The notes under the pieces were generated by a model. That model did not search any database and was not told the origin of the DNA. It worked only from the letters and a program-made list of their open reading frames with translations. 23,695 nt of DNA from an archaeon (GTDB taxonomy: Archaea; Thermoproteota; Nitrososphaeria; Nitrososphaerales; Nitrosopumilaceae), in the NCBI GenBank assembly GCA_005240025.1, contig SBBK01000160.1, positions 1-23,695 on the forward strand, written 5' to 3'. Shown here one piece after another: positions 1 to 8,118 of the stretch. A program made the position numbers and the translations under genes. Every line of letters begins with the position of its first letter. Position 1 is the first letter of the stretch.

Positions 1-117
1 CATCCAGAATGGTTCAACGTATACAACAAGCTCAGTGTTGATCTGACAACCCATGATGCCGGCGGAATAACACAGAATGACATCGGCTTGGCAAAAGTGC
101 TAAATTCACTCCAGTGA
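1..117 (+). CDS. Pterin-4a-carbinolamine dehydratase, C-terminal part
   Basis: The window opens inside a gene whose last 38 codons are readable, ending at TGA 115-117. The visible part starts [10 protein letters not shown] and continues through THDAGGIT and a final D-x-x-LA helix. This is the conserved C-terminus of the PCD/DCoH family (HHPEW-x-NVYN ... L-x-THDAGG-x-T). Known members dehydrate 4a-hydroxytetrahydropterin and so regenerate tetrahydropterin cofactor in the cytoplasm. The catalytic His cluster of the family lies mostly upstream of the window; the first visible His belongs to it. The next gene downstream is also a pterin-type enzyme, which fits a pterin neighbourhood, although that gene has its own TATA box. 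The start and N-terminal half are not visible. Confidence 0.85.
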   Translation, partial: HPEWFNVYNKLSVDLTTHDAGGITQNDIGLAKVLNSLQ

Positions 118-128
118 CACTTAATCAA

Positions 129-137
129 TTTATATAT
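129..137 (+). promoter_or_regulatory. TATA box of the QueD-like gene
   Basis: The sequence TTTATATAT is centred about 27 bases upstream of ATG 161. This is the spacing expected for an archaeal promoter whose transcript begins at the start codon (leaderless). It is the main reason for preferring ATG 161 over the in-frame TTG at 137, which overlaps this box. Confidence 0.6.
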
Positions 138-160
138 TGAATAAAAGCCAAAAGTTCCAA

Positions 161-982
161 ATGGCTGCAAATCCGGTTATTTTGGACTCTGATTTTAGGT
201 ACGTCGACAAAAAGGGCACCCTGCTCAGGTCACGGACGGAGCTTTCCGTAGCACAGATGCTTACGTTTTTGGGCATAGACTATACCTATCAACACAAACA
301 GGTCCTTGCAGGCAAGTCTGTGACCATTGACTTTATGACAGATGACGGAAAGCTAATCGAGGTGATTGATTCAGAAGAGGAAATTGAGAAATACAAGCAA
401 ATAAAACAGTTTTTGCCCGATACAAAAATCGTGGCAATTGGAAGCTCCAAGTTTGCCGCCAAGCTAAAGGAACTGGACGAAATTGTATTCTATGACACAA
501 AGGATGCGCAGAGTGGTGCAATATTTATCGAGGATCCGTCCTTTGCGTTTGATTATGCACACATTTTGCCACTCGTTGAGAAATGCTCGATATTACACGG
601 CCACACATCGTCTGTTTTGGTAGAACTCGTTGGCGACATGAAAAACAATTTACTGATCGATTTCGGTCAGGCAAAAAAGACAATCAGGGAGGTCATCGCA
701 GTATTGGACCACAAGTTCTTTATCAACAGAAGATATCTGAAAAACGAAGACAGATCCCACTACAGAATCGCGTTTGATGGCCCAAGGGGGGTCTTTGACA
801 TGCAGGTTCCAAAAGACACCGCATACCTGCTTGAAGGCGAGGCGACCGTAGAAAACTTGTCCACCGAGATAATAAAGCTCCTCGTTCCAAAGCTCCCAGA
901 AAATATCGAAGCCGTAGGCGTCTACATCTACGAAGGTTACAACAAGGGAGCACACCTTATTTCCAAGATTTCCAAGTCCTAA
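161..982 (+). CDS. QueD/6-pyruvoyl-tetrahydropterin synthase-like protein with N-terminal nuclease-fold-like domain
   Basis: This is a 273-residue protein from ATG 161. The C-terminal half (about 120-273) is COG0720-like. It has zinc ligands His134 and the HGH pair at 146-148, with Cys142 in a C-x3-HGH spacing. That spacing is typical of QueD (6-carboxytetrahydropterin synthase, on the preQ0/archaeosine route) rather than classical PTPS (C-x5-HGH). An IDFGQ motif follows near 166-170 and LDH at 182-184. The N-terminal 110 residues resemble a PD-(D/E)XK nuclease core: TELSVAQML with Glu27, then VTIDF with Asp57, then KLIEVID with Glu67. The expected catalytic Lys of E-x-K is Ile here, so nuclease activity is doubtful. 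COG0720 enzymes are usually 120-150 residues, so the extra domain accounts for the length. valS follows after 3 bases, probably in one transcript. The COG0720 assignment is firm; the substrate and the N-terminal role are inferred. Confidence 0.8.
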   Translation: MAANPVILDSDFRYVDKKGTLLRSRTELSVAQMLTFLGIDYTYQHKQVLAGKSVTIDFMTDDGKLIEVIDSEEEIEKYKQIKQFLPDTKIVAIGSSKFAAKLKELDEIVFYDTKDAQSGAIFIEDPSFAFDYAHILPLVEKCSILHGHTSSVLVELVGDMKNNLLIDFGQAKKTIREVIAVLDHKFFINRRYLKNEDRSHYRIAFDGPRGVFDMQVPKDTAYLLEGEATVENLSTEIIKLLVPKLPENIEAVGVYIYEGYNKGAHLISKISKS

Positions 983-985
983 GGC

Positions 986-3304
986 ATGGAACCAAAAATC
1001 AAGGAAACTGCCTGGAACCCTGAGATCGAAGTCCAGATTCTCAGAAGATGGGACGAAACCGGTACGTATGATTTTGTTCCCAGAGAGAAGAATTTCGTAA
1101 TTGATACGCCCCCGCCATACCCCTCTGGAAGGCCCTGGCACATAGGTGCGGCTGCACATTATTCCCAGATTGACATGATTGCCAGAACCGCAAGGATGTC
1201 AGGACACAACGTCTATTTCCCAATCGGGATTGACAGAAACGGCCTCCCCGTCGAGTTGTATACGGAAAAAAAACACAACATCAGAATGCAGGAGACCGAT
1301 CGAAGCAAGTTCCTGGATCTTTGTAAAAGCTCCCTTGACGACCTGGAATCAGAGATGATCCAGATAATGAAAAGTCTTGGGCTTTCTGCAAATTTTGCAA
1401 ATTATTACAGGACAGATTCCGAGGAATATCGAGCCCTTACACAGGCCACCTTTATCGAGTTGTGGAAAAAGGGAATCATATACAAGGCAACAAGACCCAA
1501 CAACTATGACTGGGTTTCTGGCACAACCATAGCAGATGCAGAAATCCAATACCAGGATATTCCGACAAAGCTCGCATACATGAAATTCAGGATCAAAGAC
1601 TCGGAGAAGACGATCCTCATAGCCAGTACAAGGCCGGAATTGTTGTGTTCATGCCAGACAGTAATAGTAAATCCAGAAGACCCAAGATACAGAGATGTTA
1701 TCGGAAAAAAGATAATCGTTCCCCTCATCAACAGAGAGGTCACAATAAGGGCCCATCGTTCCGCACAGATGGAATTTGGTTCCGGTGCAGTGATGGTTTG
1801 TAGCTATGGCGACCAAAACGACGTTGCGTTGTTTCGCGAAATGAAGATGGAAGAAATTATTGCCATTGGCACAAACGGCCTGATGACAGAGTCTGCCGGA
1901 AAATATGCCGGGATGAAGATCAAGGCTGCCCGAAGCAGGATAATTGAAGACCTGCAGGAGTCAGGAATGCTGGAAAAAGTTGAAGATATTACTCACCGCA
2001 CGCCTGTTTCCGAGCGCAGCAAGATCCCAATAGAGATCATACCAATGGAGGAATACTATGTGAAGCAGATCGATTCTGTGGAAAAGATTCGTGACATGGG
2101 CCAGAAGATAAGATTCTATCCGGAAATGCACAAACAGATCCTCATGAACTGGCTTGACTCCATTTCAATCGACTGGCCAATATCCCGCAGAAGATTTTAT
2201 GGAACAGAGATCCCAATCTGGTACTGCAAAAACTGCTCAGAACCACACGTGCCGGATGCTGGCAAATACTACAGATCATGGAAAGATAAAGCTCCATTTG
2301 CCAGGTGTGTAAAATGCGAGTCCACAGAGTTTGTTGGAGAAGAGAGAACATTTGACACGTGGATGGACTCATCGGTATCGCCATTGTTTATTGCAAGATT
2401 TTACAAGGACCCCGAGTTTTTCAAAAAGACCTATCCTGCGACGCTGAGGCCGCAAGCCAAAGACATAGTCAGGACCTGGCTGTACTATACGATTCTGCGT
2501 TGCGAGCAGCTGACAGGCAAGACCCCATGGTCTGAGGCCTGGATCATGGGATACGGCCTTGATGAAAAAGGCCTCAAGATGAGCAAAAGCAGGGGAAATG
2601 TAATCGATCCTCTTCCAGTAATTCAAAAGTTTGGGGCAGACACGTTCCGATTCTGGAGTGCAAGCGAAATCAACCACGGTTATGATTTTAGGTGCAATGA
2701 ACAGAAGATAGAATCTACAAAAAAGTTCCTCTCCAAGCTTTGGAATGTATCGAGGTTTATCTCAGGCTATCCATTAGTGCAAAATGCAAAACCAACAGAA
2801 ACTGACAGGTGGATTCTCTCGGAATTAGACAGTCTCATCCGAGAATGCAAAAAAGGTTATGCAGAGTACAACTTTTTTGTGCCTGCGGTTGCTGTGCGTG
2901 AGTTCACATGGAATGTTTTTGCAGCGCATTATATCGAGATGGTAAAGGCACGCGCATATGGGGACGGCTTTACCGGGGATGAGAAAAACGCGGCAATACA
3001 CACGCTGCACAAGGTACTCTCGACAATTCTGCTCCTGCTTGCCCCCATTACGCCGTTTATTACCGAGTTTATGTGGAATTCGTTATACTCTACAGAGACA
3101 ATTCATAAACAAAGGTTTCCTGAGCCGCTTGGTATGGATGACATGACAAAACATACAAAGTCAATTTCAGAGTTTAATTCCAGCGTCTGGAATGAAAAAA
3201 AGTCAAAGGGACTGTCGCTGAAGGACCCTATAACAATGGATGTCCCGCAGGACCTCATGCAGTTTGCAAAAGATCTAATTCAGATGCATAAACTGGAAAA
3301 ATGA
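986..3304 (+). CDS. valS: Valyl-tRNA synthetase
   Basis: This 772-residue class I synthetase charges tRNA-Val. The first signature is PPPYPSGRPWHIGA, with the HIGH motif read as HIGA at 52-55. Next come the substrate-binding GIDRNGLPVE segment and a CP1 editing domain with STRPELL near 215 and an FGSGAVMVCSYGDQND stretch. A DWPISRRRFYGTEIPIWYC segment follows, then two CxxC pairs (near 413-416 and 438-441) that look like a zinc knuckle. KMSKS is intact at 531-535, followed by the anticodon-binding domain. The DWPISR motif and the overall pattern fit archaeal ValRS better than IleRS or LeuRS. It lies 3 bases after the QueD-like gene and converges on pdxT with a 2-base gap. At 772 residues it is shorter than many archaeal ValRS and lacks the bacterial C-terminal coiled coil. 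Confidence 0.88.
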   Translation: MEPKIKETAWNPEIEVQILRRWDETGTYDFVPREKNFVIDTPPPYPSGRPWHIGAAAHYSQIDMIARTARMSGHNVYFPIGIDRNGLPVELYTEKKHNIRMQETDRSKFLDLCKSSLDDLESEMIQIMKSLGLSANFANYYRTDSEEYRALTQATFIELWKKGIIYKATRPNNYDWVSGTTIADAEIQYQDIPTKLAYMKFRIKDSEKTILIASTRPELLCSCQTVIVNPEDPRYRDVIGKKIIVPLINREVTIRAHRSAQMEFGSGAVMVCSYGDQNDVALFREMKMEEIIAIGTNGLMTESAGKYAGMKIKAARSRIIEDLQESGMLEKVEDITHRTPVSERSKIPIEIIPMEEYYVKQIDSVEKIRDMGQKIRFYPEMHKQILMNWLDSISIDWPISRRRFYGTEIPIWYCKNCSEPHVPDAGKYYRSWKDKAPFARCVKCESTEFVGEERTFDTWMDSSVSPLFIARFYKDPEFFKKTYPATLRPQAKDIVRTWLYYTILRCEQLTGKTPWSEAWIMGYGLDEKGLKMSKSRGNVIDPLPVIQKFGADTFRFWSASEINHGYDFRCNEQKIESTKKFLSKLWNVSRFISGYPLVQNAKPTETDRWILSELDSLIRECKKGYAEYNFFVPAVAVREFTWNVFAAHYIEMVKARAYGDGFTGDEKNAAIHTLHKVLSTILLLLAPITPFITEFMWNSLYSTETIHKQRFPEPLGMDDMTKHTKSISEFNSSVWNEKKSKGLSLKDPITMDVPQDLMQFAKDLIQMHKLEK

Positions 3305-3306
3305 TG

Positions 3307-3918
3307 TTATTTTTTCCGTGTTGCAACCATGCTGATAAAATACCTGTGCAGCGACACATCGTTTGTCAGCTCTGGGTGAAATGACGTTGCCAGAATATTT
3401 CCCTGCTGTACGGCAACTACTTTTTCGTTAAACTTTGATACCACCTTGACGTTTTTGCCAAGGTCCTCAATCGACGGCGATCTGATGAAGACCCCCCTCA
3501 TCCTTTGAATTCCCAGTGGCTCAGCCGAGACCTCTGTTTCAAATGAGTCCTTTTGCCTGCCAAACGAGTTTCTTTCCACCCGTACATCGAGCAAATCCAA
3601 AAGCGGCTGGTTTGTTTTGCCGACAGTTTTGTCACGAACGTTTTTTGAGAGCAGGATCAGTCCGGCGCAGATTCCAAATACTGGCATGCCTGCCTGAATT
3701 TTTTCTTTGATGGTTTTGATTGCCCCGTTTACCAGCGACATCTGCCCGATCATGGTGCTTTCGCCCCCCGGAATGATCAGACCGTCAAGACTTGCTAGCT
3801 CTTCTGGGGTCTTTACCTGCTTTACTGTTCCTTTGATGCCAAGCTTTGCCATGGCCTGGCGTGAGGCATTGATGTTTTCTGCAACATCCCCCTGCAGCCC
3901 CAGGACGCCAATGTTCAT
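3307..3918 (-). CDS. pdxT: Pyridoxal 5'-phosphate synthase glutaminase subunit PdxT
   Basis: This is a 203-residue class I glutamine amidotransferase of the PdxT/SNO family. It hydrolyses glutamine and channels ammonia to PdxS for de novo PLP synthesis. Visible features are the N-terminal GVLGLQGDV, the PGGESTMIG loop near 50-58, the nucleophile elbow [10 protein letters not shown] with Cys84, and the His181/Glu183 pair in SFHPEL. All three catalytic residues are present and the length is normal. Its ATG overlaps the pdxS stop codon in an ATGA at 3915-3918, so the two subunits are translationally coupled. The 3' end faces valS with almost no spacer. Confidence 0.95.
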   Translation of the reverse strand: MNIGVLGLQGDVAENINASRQAMAKLGIKGTVKQVKTPEELASLDGLIIPGGESTMIGQMSLVNGAIKTIKEKIQAGMPVFGICAGLILLSKNVRDKTVGKTNQPLLDLLDVRVERNSFGRQKDSFETEVSAEPLGIQRMRGVFIRSPSIEDLGKNVKVVSKFNEKVVAVQQGNILATSFHPELTNDVSLHRYFISMVATRKK

Positions 3919-4883
3919 GCCGTACTTCCACGCTCCTGCATTCTGAGTTCTAGGTTTTTCACATCAAGGCCGAGCATTGACTGTCTTTCATCAATCATTT
4001 TTTGTGCTTCTTTTACCTTGTCTGGTTCTTCCCAAAACGTTGTTGCCAATACGACTGCGCGGGCGCGCTCTTTTGCGTCCTCGGCCTTGAATATTCCAGA
4101 GCCAACAAAGACTCCATCGCATCCAAGGGACATCAGATATGCGGCATCCGCCGGTGTGGCAATTCCACCTGCGGCAAAATTTACCACGGGGAGTCTGCCC
4201 ATCTTTGCAGTCTGTTCCACAAGATCATATGATACTTTGAACTCTCTGGCCATTTTGACCAGATCCTGATGGTCCCCGGACTCGTAAATCGAGTTGATTG
4301 TTCTAAGCTCGTCATTTACTTTTTTGATGTGGGTCACTGCTTCTGCGACGTTTCCAGTTCCTGGCTCGCCTTTTGTCCTAATCATTGCCGCACCTTCCTC
4401 TATTCTTCGCAAGGCCTCGGCAAGAGATCTGGCCCCATTCACAAATGGTGTTGTAAAGTCCCACTTCCAGATGTGGTGTGTCTCGTCTGCTGGCGTGAGA
4501 ACCTCGGATTCGTCTATCATGTCAACGTTTGCTTCTTCCAGCACACGTGCTTCGTAGACGTGGCCAATCCTGCATTTTGCCATTACCGGAATGGTGACTG
4601 CGTCCATTATCTCTTCGATTACCCTGATGCTTGCAGTCCTTGCCACCCCGCCGGCCTTTCTTACGTCGGAGGGCAGCTTGTCCAGAACCATGACAGATAC
4701 CGCCCCCGCATCCTCGGCAATTTGGGCCTGTTCCACTGTTGTGACGTCCATGACTACGCCGTTTTTGAGCATGTGCGCAAATCCGCGTTTTAGTGTGGTG
4801 GTTCCCCTGCTGATGGAAAAAGAACCGATCTTTTGGCGCATTATGCCCTTTGCACCTGTGATGTCGCCTGAGAGAGGGATCAT
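3915..4883 (-). CDS. pdxS: Pyridoxal 5'-phosphate synthase lyase subunit PdxS
   Basis: This is a 322-residue (beta/alpha)8 PdxS/SNZ enzyme, which combines ribose 5-phosphate, glyceraldehyde 3-phosphate and ammonia from PdxT into PLP. The signature VMAKCRIGH contains Lys103, equivalent to the first Schiff-base lysine of the family. [12 protein letters not shown] follows, then [10 protein letters not shown] with the second active lysine, Lys171. The phosphate-binding glycine stretch [12 protein letters not shown] is near the C-terminus. The length is slightly greater than bacterial PdxS because of about 15 extra N-terminal residues. ATG 4883 is preferred because a TATA box sits 26 bases upstream; the internal Met15 is an alternative. 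Confidence 0.96.
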   Translation of the reverse strand: MIPLSGDITGAKGIMRQKIGSFSISRGTTTLKRGFAHMLKNGVVMDVTTVEQAQIAEDAGAVSVMVLDKLPSDVRKAGGVARTASIRVIEEIMDAVTIPVMAKCRIGHVYEARVLEEANVDMIDESEVLTPADETHHIWKWDFTTPFVNGARSLAEALRRIEEGAAMIRTKGEPGTGNVAEAVTHIKKVNDELRTINSIYESGDHQDLVKMAREFKVSYDLVEQTAKMGRLPVVNFAAGGIATPADAAYLMSLGCDGVFVGSGIFKAEDAKERARAVVLATTFWEEPDKVKEAQKMIDERQSMLGLDVKNLELRMQERGSTA

Positions 4884-4905
4884 AATGTAAAAGTCGTCCT
4901 ATTGA

Positions 4906-4913
4906 TTATATAA
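4906..4913 (-). promoter_or_regulatory. TATA box of pdxST
   Basis: The sequence TTATATAA is centred 26 bases upstream of the pdxS ATG. This implies a leaderless pdxS-pdxT transcript and supports the chosen start. Confidence 0.65.
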
Positions 4914-4929
4914 TTTGATGCCAGAGGCC

Positions 4930-6174
4930 TCACTGCTTGGCATCCGGTCTTTTTTTAAATTCGACATTTACCGGAGATTCCATGGCTCTGTGAATCATTA
5001 TAACAAAATAAATCATGGCAGAGAGGACTATCAGGCCTGAAATCCCAAAGACGGAAGAAAACGGGTTTTGAATCGATTTGTCCACAATGACATCGCCAAC
5101 AGTTCTTAGTGCCAGGGCGGATAGAACCAGGATCAGTGGCAATTTATTGAATTTTAAAAAGTTAATCGTCCTGCCGGTTATTGGCGGGAGCATCAGCGGC
5201 AAGAACAGCATTATTGTTATTCCAATGAATCCGATTGCGACATAATGAATTGCCAGATCGTAAAACAAAAAGCCCCCGTAAACATAAAATAAAATGCCAA
5301 ACAGAAACCCTGCAATCAGGAACGCAAATCCAATTTTGCTGTGAATTTTAATTGTTTTGTAGCGGGCCTTTTTTTCTTGCGGCATCAGGGATTCCGATTC
5401 AGAATTGTCAAATCCGCCATAAATGTAAACCGACATGACAAATGACAGCACACCAGACACAAAGGTGGCATTAAACAGAATTGGGATTGTCTGGCTTTCA
5501 GAATACACGGATGCTATTCCAAGGGCGCAGCTTAGGATTGAGGAGGCAAGACACAGAACAGTAAATCTTAGCTTTGGCCGCATGAAGCCGAGAAATGAGG
5601 GAAGGGTCTTGTACTTGACACCAAATATTGTCATGATTGGGAACAAAAGCCAAAGCTGAGCCATGTTCAGCGAGTTAACGTTGGGAGTTGCAAGCGGAAT
5701 TATGTGTACTGCAACTAGCACCGAAATCGAAATTGCAATAAAATAGTCTGTCTCTTTGAGGAGTTTTGGTGTCGTCCGCATTGTATAGAAATTAAGACCT
5801 GCAAAAATCAGAACACCTGCCAGCCTCACCATCATTGCATACTCTACAACGGCAGCATAGGATAGCTTGCCAAAGGATTCTATGGCAAGCGACGCTATAA
5901 CAAGCAGGAATGAACAAGTTGTCAGTCGGGCAGACGGATTCAGAACATTTCTAAATCTTGGGATTATCATGTAGGACACTCCCATTATCAAAAGTGTCAG
6001 AAAGCCCTCCAGCTGGATTGTTTTGTGAATCTGAAAAAGACCTGACGGAATCGGAATATCTATGCCGCTCAGATTTAACATCCAGATTGTGCCAATGCTC
6101 ACACCTATGAAAGACAAAATCACTGCCGAAATCACAAACGGTCTGCTTGTGGGGAAATAGTTGATCCGGCTCAA
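4930..6174 (-). CDS. NnrS-like polytopic membrane protein
   Basis: This is a 414-residue integral membrane protein with about twelve hydrophobic segments. An early segment reads QIHKTIQLEGFL...GVSYMIIPRF (His50). It resembles the NnrS pattern H-x3-Q-x2-GF ... G-x6-PR, a family linked to heme/copper binding and nitric-oxide metabolism in denitrifiers. A further His in LAIHYVAIGF and the LPPITGR turn fit the same architecture. The start is taken as TTG 6174, overlapping the stop of the upstream gene as TTGA. A longer reading from 6270 would overlap that gene by 100 bases and adds a non-hydrophobic tail with no match. The coupled upstream gene encodes an anchored extracytoplasmic protein, suggesting a shared membrane process. 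The NnrS relationship is judged from motifs only, so the function is tentative. Confidence 0.7.
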   Translation of the reverse strand: MSRINYFPTSRPFVISAVILSFIGVSIGTIWMLNLSGIDIPIPSGLFQIHKTIQLEGFLTLLIMGVSYMIIPRFRNVLNPSARLTTCSFLLVIASLAIESFGKLSYAAVVEYAMMVRLAGVLIFAGLNFYTMRTTPKLLKETDYFIAISISVLVAVHIIPLATPNVNSLNMAQLWLLFPIMTIFGVKYKTLPSFLGFMRPKLRFTVLCLASSILSCALGIASVYSESQTIPILFNATFVSGVLSFVMSVYIYGGFDNSESESLMPQEKKARYKTIKIHSKIGFAFLIAGFLFGILFYVYGGFLFYDLAIHYVAIGFIGITIMLFLPLMLPPITGRTINFLKFNKLPLILVLSALALRTVGDVIVDKSIQNPFSSVFGISGLIVLSAMIYFVIMIHRAMESPVNVEFKKRPDAKQ

Positions 6175-6707
6175 TTTGAGAATGCCTTCTTGGTTACGTT
6201 GTGCATTGCAGATTCCAGTGCTGTGAAAATAGGCGGTACAAATGCGGATGTGGCATTTTGCTCCACCCATTGAATTTGTTTTGTGTTGCCGTTCAGTGTT
6301 ATTTTGAGTGAAAATCTCCCGTACTCCGATACATCGGCTCTTGGCGGAATCGAGTCGGACGGGATTTGTGTAAAGCCTGTCTCTTTGAACAGTGCGATCA
6401 GTTTTTTGATATCATCCCTGCCCACAGCCGACGTTTTTTCTGGTTGTGGTATGCCGTCAAGTGTAACAAAATAACTGACGGCCCCCTCGCTGGATATTGT
6501 CAAGATTTCTGTTCTTTGTGGGGTTATCCGCTCCGTTACACCAAGGGAGATTTTTTTTAGGTGTTGCTTTGTGTATTCTATTGAGATTTTGTCGTCCGCG
6601 TTGGTTGCACTAAACGGAATCTGCGGGTTTGTGATCATCGGCACTGCAATCAGGACTGCCAGGATTACCGGAATTGACGCTATGCCGATTATGAGTGGTT
6701 TTGCCAT
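6171..6707 (-). CDS. Membrane-anchored extracytoplasmic protein of unknown function
   Basis: This is a 178-residue protein from ATG 6707; an adjacent upstream TTG at 6710 is possible. Residues about 3-25 form one hydrophobic segment (PLIIGIASIPVILAVLIAVP), an N-terminal anchor or uncleaved signal. The remainder is soluble and would face outside. It has a beta-rich core (LTISSEGAVSYFVTLDG, then a helix RDDIKKLIALFKETGF, then YGRFSLKITLNGNTKQIQW). This order of strands and a central helix recalls small DUF6438-like domains, but I cannot confirm it. Its stop overlaps the TTG start of the NnrS-like gene, so the two are probably made together. No catalytic motif or cysteine pair is visible. Confidence 0.75.
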   Translation of the reverse strand: MAKPLIIGIASIPVILAVLIAVPMITNPQIPFSATNADDKISIEYTKQHLKKISLGVTERITPQRTEILTISSEGAVSYFVTLDGIPQPEKTSAVGRDDIKKLIALFKETGFTQIPSDSIPPRADVSEYGRFSLKITLNGNTKQIQWVEQNATSAFVPPIFTALESAMHNVTKKAFSN

Positions 6708-6722
6708 CAACAGTGATTTTTA

Positions 6723-6733
6723 CATTTTTATAG
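6723..6733 (-). promoter_or_regulatory. TATA box of the anchored-protein/NnrS-like operon
   Basis: CTATAAAAATG on the minus strand is centred 20-25 bases upstream of ATG 6707, fitting a leaderless or near-leaderless transcript. The whole promoter is squeezed into the 30 bases between the tnpB stop codon and this gene. Confidence 0.5.
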
Positions 6734-6737
6734 TGAA

Positions 6738-7967
6738 CTACTGCCGGACTTGTCCGGTAGCATCTTCCTGCTTCCTTGACCTCATTGAGATCTCCACAGG
6801 CGTAACTTCCCGCAGTTCCTGCGGTAATTTGAAAATTTCTAAGCCTTTTTTCAAAATATTGATGCTTGCGTTATGGTCCCTATCCAAGATCAGACCACAT
6901 ACATCACATCTGTGAGTCCTCACTGCGAGAGTTTTTTGTACAGAATTGCCACACCTTGAACAGTTTACTGTTGTGTTTTTTGCAGGAACCTCCACTACCA
7001 TACACTTGTAATCAAGCATGTTTGTGAATATACCCCACCCTGAATCCAGGATATTTCCTGCTATTCTGTGGTTTTGTATCATGTTTAGTTTTTGCAGCTT
7101 TTCTAGGAATACTGTATCGTATTTTTTGGAATATTGTGTTGAGAGTTTGTGCAAAAAATCCTTTCTGCGGTTTTTGATTCTTTCATGGATTATCTGGTAG
7201 AATCGTACTGCCTTTTTGTAGTTGTTTGAGCCTTTTTGCCGTCTTGATACTTTTCTCTGTGCCCGAATTAATGGTTTGAGCATTTTTTGCAGGTTTAGCG
7301 GGTTTGGCGTTTGATATCCGTCAGAGTCGTATGCAAAATTCCTGATTCCGACATCGATTCCGACCGATTTTGTCAGGATGATTTTTGGCAGGATTGCGTC
7401 TATATCCACAACAACACATGCGTGCCATTTTCCTGATTTTGATTTTGATACTGTCACTTGTTTTATGATGTGGTTTTCCGGTATTGGTCTGTGATGGATG
7501 ATTTTGATTCTTCCTATCTTGGACAGCTGTAGAAAACCATCTTTGATGCAAAACCCAGACTGGTTGTACACAATGGTGTTGTATTCCTGGAATCTTGCAA
7601 ACTTTAATGTGCCCGCCCTGTGGCCATTTTTGCGTAATTGTATTAGTGATTTTTGCGTGCCATGGACCTGTGTGGATATCATCTGGAGCATCTTTGAGTG
7701 GTGATCGTACAGCCATGGCTCTGATTCTTTTAATTCGGTCAGAAAATAGTTGAGGTCGTTTCTACTCTGGAATCCCTCTTTTCGTATCTTTTCGATCATC
7801 TGATTGTAGACCCACCTGCAGGCGCCAAGGGTGTCATATAGTGTCTTTTGCTGGTTGTGATGCGGATACAGCCTGAACTTGAATGTGCGCTGCAATGGTG
7901 CGGAATGGTTTGTGCAGCATTTGAGTATTTTGTTTTGTGCGGGTTTGACCATTAGTTGGCTATTCAT
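6738..7967 (-). CDS. tnpB: TnpB, RNA-guided nuclease of an IS200/IS605-type element
   Basis: This is a 409-residue, full-length TnpB (OrfB). It starts with an HTH-like RTFKFRLYP...LGACRWVYNQMIEK region (about 28-60). The RuvC core is intact: Asp205 in SVGIDVGIRNF, Glu289 in VFLEKLQKLNM and Asp364 in LDRDHNASIN. A zinc ribbon with Cys336/339 and Cys354/357 lies in between. TnpB proteins are guided by an RNA from the 3' end of their element to cut DNA next to a short target-adjacent motif. No tnpA (Y1 transposase) is present here, so this is a solo tnpB that would need TnpA supplied in trans. It sits between the anchored-protein gene and tRNA-Trp. ATG 7967 is the first start; Met6 is an alternative. 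Confidence 0.93.
   Translation of the reverse strand: MNSQLMVKPAQNKILKCCTNHSAPLQRTFKFRLYPHHNQQKTLYDTLGACRWVYNQMIEKIRKEGFQSRNDLNYFLTELKESEPWLYDHHSKMLQMISTQVHGTQKSLIQLRKNGHRAGTLKFARFQEYNTIVYNQSGFCIKDGFLQLSKIGRIKIIHHRPIPENHIIKQVTVSKSKSGKWHACVVVDIDAILPKIILTKSVGIDVGIRNFAYDSDGYQTPNPLNLQKMLKPLIRAQRKVSRRQKGSNNYKKAVRFYQIIHERIKNRRKDFLHKLSTQYSKKYDTVFLEKLQKLNMIQNHRIAGNILDSGWGIFTNMLDYKCMVVEVPAKNTTVNCSRCGNSVQKTLAVRTHRCDVCGLILDRDHNASINILKKGLEIFKLPQELREVTPVEISMRSRKQEDATGQVRQ
6741..6824 (-). ncRNA. Possible 3' end of the TnpB guide RNA (two hairpins)
   Basis: Two inverted repeats lie in the last codons of tnpB. One is CTACCGGAC facing GTCCGGCAG at 6741-6760, ending right at the stop codon. The other is CCGCAG-ttc-CTGCGG at 6810-6824. 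Known TnpB omega/right-end RNAs overlap the tnpB 3' end and finish in a structured right end followed by the guide. The hairpins match that position. The exact element boundary and the RNA itself are inferred. Confidence 0.4.
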
Positions 7968-8041
7968 TCATTTAGAAATCTTCGATAGAATCCGGCGGTC
8001 TTCTGGCCACAAACTGATAAACCTAATTTTGGACCTCAATG

Positions 8042-8074
8042 TCAGACTACCATTTAAAATAAATCCAAGTCTGA
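8042..8074 (+). promoter_or_regulatory. tRNA-Trp promoter: TATA-like box flanked by a 7-bp inverted repeat
   Basis: TTTAAAATA at 8053-8061 lies about 33 bases upstream of the tRNA-Trp 5' end and is a plausible TATA box. It is enclosed by a perfect inverted repeat, TCAGACT at 8042-8048 and AGTCTGA at 8068-8074. The repeat could be an operator or chance. Confidence 0.45.
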
Positions 8075-8118
8075 ATTTTTGTTATTTGTGGGGTCGTAGC
8101 CCAGCCTGGTAAGGCGAC

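Noticed and set aside
650..1159. Minus-strand open frame of 169 codons across the QueD-like/valS junction
   Set aside because: It is antisense to two well-supported genes and its translation has no family features.
4269..4793. Long open frame on the plus strand opposite pdxS (174 codons)
   Set aside because: It is fully antisense to an unmistakable pdxS, and its Cys/His-rich translation is what reverse-frame reading of that gene gives.
6175..6270. N-terminal extension of the NnrS-like protein to 6270
   Set aside because: It overlaps the upstream gene by 100 bases and adds a Cys/His-containing tail with no membrane character. The TTGA overlap gives a natural start.
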